Below are positions 1 to 6,050 of a stretch of 7,763 nucleotides of DNA, one piece after another; the stretch's first letter is position 1, and every line of letters begins with the position of its first letter. Below the pieces are notes generated by a model that saw only the letters and a program-made list of their open reading frames with translations, was not told the origin of the DNA and made no database searches. A program made the position numbers and the translations under genes. This DNA comes from Candidatus Hydrogenedentota bacterium (GTDB taxonomy: Bacteria > Hydrogenedentota > Hydrogenedentia > Hydrogenedentales > CAITNO01): contig SKQZ01000478.1 in NCBI GenBank assembly GCA_007118765.1, positions 1 through 7,763 on the forward strand, written 5' to 3'.

Positions 1-161
1 AAGATTTCTGTTGCACCTGCGAATCTAACACCATATCAGGCACTTTGCTTGCCCGCCGACTTCGACGTGTGATAACACGCTGTCAGCCGGCGGCCTGCGC
101 AAAGCACCTGCTCTGGCGCAACCTTCTCAGGCTCACGACGAAACCTGATGAAATATCCGGG
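1..161. other. Left-edge sequence downstream of the exporter gene, no gene seen
   Basis: No reading frame on either strand has convincing protein character here. On the minus strand this is the 3' flank of the exporter gene. A small hairpin is possible at 66-79 (CGTGT, loop GATA, ACACG), but no T-run follows it on either strand, so it is not called a terminator. Positions 149-161, directly after the exporter stop codon on the minus strand, hold a 13-base motif that recurs at 3469-3481. Confidence 0.5.
149..161 (-). repeat. 13-base motif CCCGGATATTTCA, left copy
   Basis: Read on the minus strand, this copy begins directly after the TAA stop of the exporter gene. It matches 3469-3481 base for base and is continued by TCAGG, compared with CAGG at the right copy. 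Confidence 0.4.
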
Positions 162-815
162 TTAACGCAACCCGTTGTATACCAACACCCCGCCCACAAT
201 AAGCAACAGTCCGAACACGGCGCGCTTGAAGGCCGTTTCGGGAATACGAACCCCCACGTAAAGGCCCGCCAACGTTCCCAGCACGGTGGCGGGAACCAGC
301 GCGCCGGCGTATCGGGCCACGGCGCCGCTCAAAATGCCGTTCAGCGTCAAACGCATAATGCCGTAGCAACTGATGATGAAGAAATAACACACAAGATTCG
401 CCCGAAACACGTCCCGGGGCGTGTTCTGATTGGCCAGAAAAAGGGCCACCGGCGGCCCGCCGATGGACGTTACACCGCCGGTAAAACCGCTGGCCATGCC
501 CACGGGCGTCAGCGTCCAGGGCGTCTCGGGAAGGGGATAGCGCCAGCCCGACCACAACACCACGGTAAAGAAAAGCACCAGCAATCCGACACAAACCCGC
601 GCAAGGTCTTGGTTCAGCAGCTGCAACACGTGAATCCCGACCGAAAACCCGGCGATGCCCCCCACGGACAAAGGCAATAGCAAACGCCACTTGAGCAACC
701 GGCGCGAACGAAGCGCCACCAGAAGCGTGTTGGCCGCACTCACCAGCACCACCGTGGGCACGACCGCAACAGGTTCCAGCATCACCATAAGAAAGGGCGC
801 CAGCACCAGGGCCAT
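162..815 (-). CDS. TauE/SafE-family sulfite/organosulfur exporter-like membrane protein
   Basis: This is an integral inner-membrane protein of the TauE/SafE family, implicated in export of sulfite, sulfoacetate or related anions; the substrate here is unknown. From the ATG at 815 it has 217 residues with about seven to eight hydrophobic segments (roughly 1-12, 15-35, 44-65, 70-90, 102-125, 136-157, 168-189, 197-215). The second-half family signature is clear: GGVTSIGGPPVALFL at about 113-127, followed by the FRANL segment at 137-141. The same frame stays open upstream of this ATG to 896, and codons 881-816 read LIIIGSAAAFVAGFTQSTLG then FG. That is the expected first-helix signature of the family, so the real protein very probably starts upstream of 815. 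No ATG, GTG or TTG lies in frame before the TGA at 899-897, although a GAGGAGG ribosome-binding-like sequence sits at about 898-892. Either a rare start codon (ATT/ATC near 870-878) or an indel near 880 is needed. The family call is firm; the start is not. Confidence 0.88.
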   Translation of the reverse strand: MALVLAPFLMVMLEPVAVVPTVVLVSAANTLLVALRSRRLLKWRLLLPLSVGGIAGFSVGIHVLQLLNQDLARVCVGLLVLFFTVVLWSGWRYPLPETPWTLTPVGMASGFTGGVTSIGGPPVALFLANQNTPRDVFRANLVCYFFIISCYGIMRLTLNGILSGAVARYAGALVPATVLGTLAGLYVGVRIPETAFKRAVFGLLLIVGGVLVYNGLR

Positions 816-896
816 GCCAAACCCCAGCGTGCTTTGGGTAAACCCGGCGACAAATGCGGCGGCGGAACCGATAATGATTAAGGAGATGGAACCTCC
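816..896 (-). other. Probable missing N-terminal coding part of the exporter gene
   Basis: The exporter frame is open from 896 down to the ATG at 815 and encodes a hydrophobic helix ending GFTQSTLGFG, matching the first conserved repeat motif of TauE/SafE proteins. A better start exists out of frame. The ATG at 916 reads MGAIPFEEVPS, which resembles a normal cytoplasmic lead-in, and would join the helix after a one-base shift near positions 880-884. The GTG at 912 lies in the third frame. This is either a natural frameshift, a sequencing or assembly error, or use of a non-standard start codon. Confidence 0.6.
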
Positions 897-973
897 TCAA
901 AAGGTATTGCACCCATAACGTGCGATATGCGTTGGAAGATTGGAAGTGATTTACAACAACGCTGATTCGGAAA

Positions 974-1007
974 GCTCACCCCGCTATAGCGGGGTTTTGC
1001 CGTGAGC
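974..1007 (+). terminator. Terminator-like palindrome with nested outer repeat
   Basis: Positions 979-994 form a perfect 16-base palindrome (CCCCGC, loop TATA, GCGGGG) followed by TTTT at 995-998, the layout of an intrinsic terminator for plus-strand transcription. An outer pair, GCTCA at 974-978 and TGAGC at 1003-1007, encloses it. No plus-strand gene ends to its left, and on the minus strand it lies upstream of the exporter with no T-run after it. The shape is clear, but what it terminates is not. Confidence 0.5.
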
Positions 1008-1386
1008 CTGCGAATTCTCCGGGTTGGTATTTACCGCCGGGGTCGCAAAGCGTTGTTGTCTTGTCGCGCAGTCTGGAGGCATACGCGCGCGGCAGCCAAC
1101 CATGTTGGGTGTGTTTCATTGAAGCGTACATTGGATATCCGTTCCAATACCACCGTGTTTTCATGTCGGGCGATTCAAAGCCCCGACCGGCCCGACACAA
1201 TATCCGGGCCGATATGGACAAACGCCCGCCCCTGTTTCTCGTCGGGAGCACCGCTGTCCATCCGTATACAGTGTGCCGGAATTCCCCCCGGAATGCAAGA
1301 AACCCCCACACCCAATCATTGCCGTTCCCCGTGATGCGCCCGTTATGTCAACGCTTTGAAATCCGGGATAGGAGAGGCGCCCTGTG
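1008..1386. other. Intergenic region rich in short inverted repeats, no supported gene
   Basis: Frames of about 110 codons are open on both strands (for example 1311-976 minus and 1002-1334 plus), but none has ribosome-binding sites, domain motifs or the residue composition of a real protein. Several short inverted repeats are visible: ATTGGA/TCCAAT (1130-1135 with 1143-1148), GTCGGG/CCCGAC (1165-1170 with 1182-1187) and GGCCCG/CGGGCC (1189-1194 with 1205-1210). A 10-base partial copy of the intergenic motif CCCGGATATT lies at 1199-1208 on the minus strand, and a shortened form at 1357-1367. No T-run terminator for the upstream phosphatase gene was found. It may be decayed mobile or repeat DNA, but this is inference. 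Confidence 0.45.
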
Positions 1387-3219
1387 TTATTTGTCATAGT
1401 CATGCCACACATTGGTATCAAAATCGAATGCGTACCAGCGGTCGGCTGCTTTGTCCCAGCGGGCTTTGTGAATGGGCAGTTCCGCGTCAGGATGATAGGA
1501 TTTAAAGGTTAGGCTGTCGTTGGTGAGAATAACCGTGGTGGTGTGGAGTGACTCGGCGCCGCCAAAACTCTCGCCGCCTTTGGCCGGGTCAACAAACCAG
1601 AAGCCCGCATTGCCGCCGCCACGGTCACCGGGGTTGCGTCGGCCTGCCGCCCAGCCGCCATGTCCCTGAACCACAAAGCCGTCGGGCGCGTAAGTGGCGT
1701 AGTGGCCGTCATAGGCCCATCCGACGATAGCGTCCGTATCATTATCCCGTAACACCTCCACCGCAAAAAATGCGTCACGGTACTCCTGGCTCAGCCCTTC
1801 GGGCAGCGGCCAGGTGTTGGGCTCGTAATAAACCGTGTCTATACGGGTATGCGCCGGCTGTTCATCCGTGATACTGATGGGGACGGTGCGGGTATAGACA
1901 TGATCGTGCCCCTCTTTTATGAAGCGCACATTGTTCCGATACAGCACCGGCAACCAGTACTTCATCAGCGTGCGGTTTTTCAGACTCATGTTCAGACGCA
2001 CCGTGCCGAAGAGACCTCTATGCCACATCGGGATGATGTGGGTATACACATCGCCCGCTTTGGCGCCATCTTCCGGTTCAAGCAGGTTGTGCAGCCATTC
2101 ATCCTGACGGATGTCGGCATGTAACGTCTCGAACCAAGGCCAGCGGTCCGTGATGGGGGTTCCGGTCCAATCCTTCAGTCCCACATCGGGCGTACCTTCA
2201 AAATTCTGGCTGTTGTCGAGAGCGATAAGCAGCAGATAATCCGAAAAACGCAGCGCGCCGTAGCCGCCCTTGCCGAAACCTTCGCGAACATGCTCGGGAT
2301 CCATGTTTGGATGGTCGGGATTAAACTCGCTGTAGAACCCTTCGCTGCTGTATGGCCAGTGAAAGAGGAGTTGCATCCAATTTCCGGCCACGTAGCGCGG
2401 GTAGCCAGGCTCGGCGCGGCCGGTGTTTACACAGGCGGGCCAGCGGATATGATGGGCCTTGCCTGTTTCGTGATTGCCCAGGATGCCGAGATGGGGAACG
2501 ACGAGGTTGTCAAAAATCCGACCGTCTATTTCCTTGGGGTATATAAAATACCCATCGTCGGCATTGTAGAGATAATCGAGATACGACGCCCAGCGCTCGG
2601 CGTTTTCTGCGGTAATCTCGCCCTCACAATTTACGAAATCCCCGGCGGCGATGAACATGTCCGGCTGTTGTTCGGCGATGCGTTTCGCGTTGGCATGGGC
2701 GGCCTCGCGCCATTCCGGCGCTTGATGGTCGGCGGTCATCGCCAAACGGACGGGCCGCTCATCAAGGCACGCGGGCATGGTGCGGAAATGAAACGAACGC
2801 CCCCGAACCGCCACCTGATACTCGTATACCGAGCCCGGTTCCAAGTCCGTCAAAACAACACGATGAATCAGTTCGGCACGATGCCAGAACTCAAAGGTCT
2901 CTCCCGTTGCCAGCGTCCAGTCCGAAGTTTCGGGATGCACCTGACGATACCGCAAATGTCCATCACGATTGGGAACGTCGCCGGGCATGGCATGCCAATT
3001 GACAACCATCGCCATCGTCGCGTCGTATGCCTCATCAGGGTAGCCGTTGCTGCCCGTTTCCGGATCATATAGGCCCCGGTTCGCGCCGTCGGCAAATTCC
3101 GTATATGTACGCAACGCATCGTTCACACCGAGCGTGTCGGCAGCGCCACCCCGGCCAAACGCGACAAAAAAGATAACGAGTGCCACAACAACATTTCTAA
3201 ACACATGGTTTATATTCAT
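1387..3219 (-). CDS. Secreted purple-acid-phosphatase-like calcineurin-type metallophosphoesterase
   Basis: The product is a 610-residue exported hydrolase predicted to cleave phosphate esters outside the cytoplasm with a two-metal centre. A signal peptide is visible (hydrophobic run about 9-21, likely cleavage near GGAA at 24-27). A fibronectin-like domain of the purple acid phosphatase type follows to about 148, ending in YEYQVAVRGRSFHFRT. The catalytic domain carries the metallophosphoesterase blocks in order: TADHQ (D164), GDFVN (D194, N197), GNHE (N249, H250), MWH (H400) and GHDH (H438, H440). The tyrosine of the GDxxY block that gives purple acid phosphatases their iron ligand and colour is replaced by Asn197, so this is a relative rather than a canonical purple enzyme. 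A C-terminal part of about 150 residues (450-610) completes it. The start at 3219 is backed by GAGAGG six bases upstream. It stands alone on the minus strand with a candidate promoter near 3329-3337. The exact substrate (phosphomonoester, diester or nucleotide) cannot be told from the sequence. Confidence 0.9.
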   Translation of the reverse strand: MNINHVFRNVVVALVIFFVAFGRGGAADTLGVNDALRTYTEFADGANRGLYDPETGSNGYPDEAYDATMAMVVNWHAMPGDVPNRDGHLRYRQVHPETSDWTLATGETFEFWHRAELIHRVVLTDLEPGSVYEYQVAVRGRSFHFRTMPACLDERPVRLAMTADHQAPEWREAAHANAKRIAEQQPDMFIAAGDFVNCEGEITAENAERWASYLDYLYNADDGYFIYPKEIDGRIFDNLVVPHLGILGNHETGKAHHIRWPACVNTGRAEPGYPRYVAGNWMQLLFHWPYSSEGFYSEFNPDHPNMDPEHVREGFGKGGYGALRFSDYLLLIALDNSQNFEGTPDVGLKDWTGTPITDRWPWFETLHADIRQDEWLHNLLEPEDGAKAGDVYTHIIPMWHRGLFGTVRLNMSLKNRTLMKYWLPVLYRNNVRFIKEGHDHVYTRTVPISITDEQPAHTRIDTVYYEPNTWPLPEGLSQEYRDAFFAVEVLRDNDTDAIVGWAYDGHYATYAPDGFVVQGHGGWAAGRRNPGDRGGGNAGFWFVDPAKGGESFGGAESLHTTTVILTNDSLTFKSYHPDAELPIHKARWDKAADRWYAFDFDTNVWHDYDK

Positions 3220-3328
3220 GAAGCGCCTCTCTTGTGTTAAATGACAGGGCAGACAAGTAGCCCGGCGTGGTTTTGGGCGGTCCGTTGTGCGGTATGTGGT
3301 GCACCGTGCCTATTAGTAACGTGATTTC

Positions 3329-3337
3329 ATTCTAACA
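3329..3337 (-). promoter_or_regulatory. Candidate extended -10 promoter for the phosphatase gene
   Basis: On the minus strand this reads TGTTAGAAT, an extended -10 element (TGn plus TAGAAT) about 110 bases upstream of the phosphatase ATG. No good -35 hexamer lies at the usual distance; the nearest is TTGCTG about 19 bases away. It is plausible only as an extended -10 promoter. Confidence 0.3.
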
Positions 3338-3437
3338 CACCGGAGAGCAACAACAGCAACGGAAAACTGTTGTCATTGCCTCCGACATATAGACTGCTCG
3401 CGCCCGGGATATGCGGGGATGAAAGGGCTACAACGCC

Positions 3438-3466
3438 TTGAAATCCCGGTAGTGGTGCGGTACACT
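3438..3466 (+). promoter_or_regulatory. Candidate sigma70-type promoter for the DUF6508-like gene
   Basis: TTGAAA at 3438-3443 and TACACT at 3461-3466 are separated by exactly 17 bases, a good sigma70-type arrangement on the plus strand. Transcription would start near 3473, leaving a leader of about 40 bases before the first ATG. The recurrent 13-base motif at 3469-3481 overlaps the predicted start point. Confidence 0.45.
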
Positions 3467-3468
3467 AG

Positions 3469-3481
3469 CCCGGATATTTCA
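3469..3481 (+). repeat. 13-base motif CCCGGATATTTCA, shared with positions 149-161
   Basis: CCCGGATATTTCA here is identical to the minus strand of 161-149, just after the exporter stop codon. CAGG follows both copies, after one extra T in the left copy. A 10-base partial copy occurs on the minus strand at 1208-1199, and a copy lacking two bases at 1367-1357. All sites are outside genes, which suggests a small dispersed intergenic element, although two full copies are few. Confidence 0.4.
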
Positions 3482-3489
3482 CAGGGAAC

Positions 3490-3504
3490 CCGCCGTGCAG
3501 GCGG
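3490..3504 (+). promoter_or_regulatory. Hairpin in the leader of the DUF6508-like gene
   Basis: CCGCC (3490-3494) pairs with GGCGG (3500-3504) around the loop GTGCA, ending eight bases before the first possible ATG at 3513. It would occupy the place where a ribosome-binding site for that ATG should be. This favours the second ATG at 3531, or control of translation by folding. Confidence 0.35.
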
Positions 3505-3512
3505 CGTGATAG

Positions 3513-3971
3513 ATGGAAAGGGCGTTGGACATGATGATAGAAGAAGAAGGCTGTGAAGAAAAGATAGCGGCGCTCACGTATCAGGATTGGGCGCCGTTGT
3601 TGGCGTTGATTCCCGAAATCGAAAAAACAACAACGTTTCATGAAGTTTCGAAGGAAAAAGCGGACAAGAATGGCGTTAAAATACTGTCATATCCGATACC
3701 GGTGCCGATTGTTGACGAATTTCAACGCATTGTTTACGAGATTCCCATCGCCATAAAATTCTACTGGGCCGGGTGGGATGAAGGGCGAGCGATGGCAGGT
3801 GACAGCGATTTTGATTTCGATTCCACCACGCTTGTCAACAAATGTAAGTTGATTACGGCGATAGTCAGGAATGACAGGTTTTGTGCCGGTGCGTTGGCGT
3901 CCGCTTTTGAATCAGGGCTAATATTGAAAATCCTGAAGTCCATAGAAAAGTCAGTAACGGAAGGCAAATAA
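3513..3971 (+). CDS. DUF6508-like protein of unknown function
   Basis: The product is a small soluble protein of 152 residues from the ATG at 3513. No signal peptide or membrane segment is visible. The C-terminal half resembles the DUF6508 family as I remember it: FYWAGWDEGRAM at about 88-99, then an alpha-helical block of the pattern CKLITAIVRNDRFCAGALAS, ending SGLILKILKSIEK. The N-terminal half is acidic (MMIEEEGCEEK). The function of the family is not known to me, and no catalytic motif stands out. An alternative start is the ATG at 3531 (146 residues). It has a purine-rich GGAAAGG nine bases upstream, whereas the ATG at 3513 has no ribosome-binding site and sits beside a hairpin. Codon choice is visibly AT-richer (many AAA, ATA, GAA) than in the flanking genes, which could mark acquired DNA. 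It stands alone, convergent with the rtcB gene. Confidence 0.75.
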   Translation: MERALDMMIEEEGCEEKIAALTYQDWAPLLALIPEIEKTTTFHEVSKEKADKNGVKILSYPIPVPIVDEFQRIVYEIPIAIKFYWAGWDEGRAMAGDSDFDFDSTTLVNKCKLITAIVRNDRFCAGALASAFESGLILKILKSIEKSVTEGK

Positions 3972-4112
3972 CCGGGTCGGGCATGACAGCCGCCTGTTGC
4001 TGACAATGCTTTTCGCGCCGCTGTTGCACGGCATGGGGTACCCGCCTGACATCGCAGGGCGTGTTATTCGCGGCATGTCGGCACTCCGCTGTGACGGGGG
4101 AAACAATGGGGC
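3972..4112. other. Convergent intergenic gap, no clear terminator
   Basis: This gap separates the ends of two converging genes, so termination signals are expected. Only weak inverted repeats are visible, such as the palindrome GGGTACCC near 4036, and none has a T-run on either strand. Termination here may be factor-dependent. Confidence 0.4.
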
Positions 4113-5522
4113 TCAATCTTCCGGTCGTTCGCCGGCGGGCGCCATTTTCACAAGCCGCGGCAGGAACGTTGCAAGGGTATCCACCAAGTCCCGTTGCGCC
4201 TCCATAACGGTGTCTATGTTTTTATACACCATGGGCGCTTCATCAATGCCCGCGGTGATGAGGGTTACGCGATTCTTATTGAGCAGATGGCGGGCGTCGC
4301 TCCAATGCAGGGTGCGTTTGGCTGCCGTGCGGCTCATGACCCGTCCCGCGCCGTGCGATGCGCTTTCCAGGCTTTCGGGGTTGCCCTTGCCGCGCACGAC
4401 ATAGGCGGGCGTTGCCATGGAACCCGGGATGATGCCGAGTTGCCCGGCGGCGGCAGGTGTGGCGCCTTTGCGATGGACAACAACAATGCGTCCGTCGTGC
4501 CGTTCTTTCCATGCAAAGTTATGGTGGTTTTCGATGTCAAGCAAAACTTCCACGCCCAGATGTGATGCAATATGGCGGTGTATGAGTTCGTGGTTCGCGG
4601 CGGCATACTGCCCCATCAATGTCATGGCCGCCCAATATTCCCGGCCCGTGTGGCTGTCAAGCGTCATCCATGCCAAATGACGCAGTTCTCTGGGCAGCCC
4701 CTTGCATTCCGATTGCGCCGCTTCGCTGTAATATTTGCAGACCTGTGCGCCCGTTCCCCGGCTGCCGCTGTGGCTCATTAGCGCCAGATAGCTACCCTGC
4801 TCAAGACCGAGTGTCGCATCAGCAATGTGCAGGACGCCGAATTCAACAAAATGGTTGCCGCTGCCGCTGGTGCCCAGTTGGTCCCATGCCTTGTCCTTCA
4901 GCTTTCTGGTTATTGGCGAGACGCCCCAGTCGCGGTCCATTACCGGGTGGGTGCGTCGCTTTCGGAAGGAGGCGCCCACGCCGAATCGGGTTTCCGTTTC
5001 AATGGCGCGGCGCAGCATATCGGACTGATCATCGTCGAGTGTTTCCGGCGGCATGTCCAGCACGGTGAGTTTCATGCGGCAGGCAATATCCACGCCGACG
5101 GCATAGGGGATTACGGCATTATCGGTTGCCAATACGCCCCCAATGGGCAGTCCGTACCCCAGATGGGCATCCGGCATGAGTGCGCCCCGCACTGCCACGG
5201 GCAACGAACAGGCCCGTTCCATCTGCTCAATGGATTTGGGGTCCAGATCAACACCCCATTGTTTGTAGTTGGCGCTGTGGTTGGCGTCGCACGGCGACGA
5301 ACGTGTGGCGGGCGTTGCGCGACGCAGAGTCAGCGCCTCTGCAAGGGGCGCAAACAACGAATCGCGCAGATGTGTTTGGGGATTCCGTGCCACGGCACGG
5401 AGTTTCTTCGTGATCTGCTTGTGCGTCAGCCCCGCATGTGTTGCATGTTCCACGCACAAGCGCGCCGCCTTGCGTCCCTCCGCCGTGACAATGCCCAATT
5501 GTTCGAGTTTCTTTTCCTTCAT
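4113..5522 (-). CDS. rtcB: RtcB-family RNA ligase
   Basis: RtcB joins RNA 2',3'-cyclic phosphate or 3'-phosphate ends to 5'-OH ends, using GTP and Mn2+ through a guanylylated histidine; it serves RNA repair or tRNA splicing. From the ATG at 5522 the product has 469 residues. Motifs in order: MPDAHLGYGLPIGG (116-129), VGVDIACRM (142-150, metal ligands D145 and C148), GSGNHFVEF (220-228), SHSGSRG (250-256), HHNFAW (333-338), HRKGAT (350-355), GSMATPAYVVRGKGNPES, then SHGAGRVMSR with the guanylylated histidine at 390, and DEAPMVYK (427-434). All expected catalytic residues appear present. The VDIACRM block differs from the VDIGCGM of E. coli RtcB, and about 65 extra residues precede the core, as in a distinct bacterial subfamily. 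The start overlaps the Nudix stop as ATGA with no strong ribosome-binding site, implying translational coupling. A GTG at 5528 is also in frame but less likely. No archease or rtcA gene lies nearby. Confidence 0.95.
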   Translation of the reverse strand: MKEKKLEQLGIVTAEGRKAARLCVEHATHAGLTHKQITKKLRAVARNPQTHLRDSLFAPLAEALTLRRATPATRSSPCDANHSANYKQWGVDLDPKSIEQMERACSLPVAVRGALMPDAHLGYGLPIGGVLATDNAVIPYAVGVDIACRMKLTVLDMPPETLDDDQSDMLRRAIETETRFGVGASFRKRRTHPVMDRDWGVSPITRKLKDKAWDQLGTSGSGNHFVEFGVLHIADATLGLEQGSYLALMSHSGSRGTGAQVCKYYSEAAQSECKGLPRELRHLAWMTLDSHTGREYWAAMTLMGQYAAANHELIHRHIASHLGVEVLLDIENHHNFAWKERHDGRIVVVHRKGATPAAAGQLGIIPGSMATPAYVVRGKGNPESLESASHGAGRVMSRTAAKRTLHWSDARHLLNKNRVTLITAGIDEAPMVYKNIDTVMEAQRDLVDTLATFLPRLVKMAPAGERPED

Positions 5523-6040
5523 AAACACACGTCGTCATAGTGGGCCAGCAATTCGCGATGCGCTTCAAACGGCACATCCGGCCGTTCGGCCTTGTCATAG
5601 AAACGAAGGTTGCTGACGTCTGAGTTCGGCTGCAATGTGCCGTGCCACGATTCAATGACATAGCCAACCACCAGCACCGCACCTTTGTCGGCGCTCTGGC
5701 TCACGCTCACACCAAGCAGCCGCGGATTCTGCCCGGTCAGGCCGGTTTCTTCGGACAGTTCACGCAGCGCGCATTGTTCGCCCGTCTCGTTCAGTTCCAT
5801 GAACCCGCCCGGCAACGTCCATCGCCCGCGACAGGGTTCGACAGCCCGCTGCGCAAAGAGCAGCCGGTTATCGGCGTCGCGCACAAATACGCAGCACGCC
5901 GGAACGGGATTGCGATAATAATGTCGATTGCAGTCGCCGCAATAAGGGCGCATCTGCTCCCCGTCGAAGGCCTCTTCCAGTGGATTGCCGCAGATACCGC
6001 AATGATTCCATGCAAATGGTTTTGGTGGTATATAGGTCAT
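5519..6040 (-). CDS. Nudix hydrolase with N-terminal zinc ribbon
   Basis: This is a 173-residue soluble enzyme predicted to hydrolyse a nucleoside diphosphate linked to another moiety, such as ADP-ribose, NADH, FAD or a similar compound. An N-terminal zinc ribbon of the Nudix_N_2 type carries C14-x2-C17 and C34-x2-C37, ending in HYYRNP. The Nudix box is complete: G79-x5-E85-x7-R93-E94-L95-x-E97-E98-x-G100-L101. The SQPWPFPxS array that marks NudC NADH pyrophosphatases after the box is absent, so NudC itself is unlikely. The frame is open upstream to 6157, but that part overlaps the DAHP synthase gene and is not protein-like. The ATG at 6040, ten bases after the upstream stop and with GGTGAAG before it, gives the expected family N terminus. 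Its last codons overlap rtcB by four bases. It lies mid-operon, so expression should follow both partners. The substrate cannot be assigned. Confidence 0.92.
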   Translation of the reverse strand: MTYIPPKPFAWNHCGICGNPLEEAFDGEQMRPYCGDCNRHYYRNPVPACCVFVRDADNRLLFAQRAVEPCRGRWTLPGGFMELNETGEQCALRELSEETGLTGQNPRLLGVSVSQSADKGAVLVVGYVIESWHGTLQPNSDVSNLRFYDKAERPDVPFEAHRELLAHYDDVCL

Positions 6041-6050
6041 AACAATAACT

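Noticed and set aside
45..680. Plus-strand frame of 211 codons at the left edge
   Set aside because: It is antisense to the exporter, with His/Gln/Arg-rich low-quality sequence and no ribosome-binding site or domain.
133..912. Long minus-strand frame of 259 codons overlapping the exporter
   Set aside because: It reads through the exporter gene in another frame, is rich in Arg, Gly and Cys without motifs, and the exporter frame has unmistakable family signatures.
976..1311. Minus-strand frame of 111 codons in the gene-free tract
   Set aside because: It has no recognisable domain or ribosome-binding site, its composition is unlike the neighbouring proteins, and competing frames overlap it. 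It is kept only as a possible remnant.
2290..3072. Plus-strand frame of 260 codons antisense to the phosphatase
   Set aside because: It is the complement of a strongly supported gene with signal peptide and all metal-binding motifs; the antisense product has no motifs.
3388..3393. TATAGA as a -10 element for the DUF6508-like gene
   Set aside because: The nearest -35-like TTGTCA is only 12 bases away, and the TTGAAA/TACACT pair at 3438-3466 has ideal spacing.
4827..5540. Plus-strand frame of 237 codons antisense to rtcB
   Set aside because: RtcB motifs on the opposite strand are complete; this frame is a high-GC shadow.
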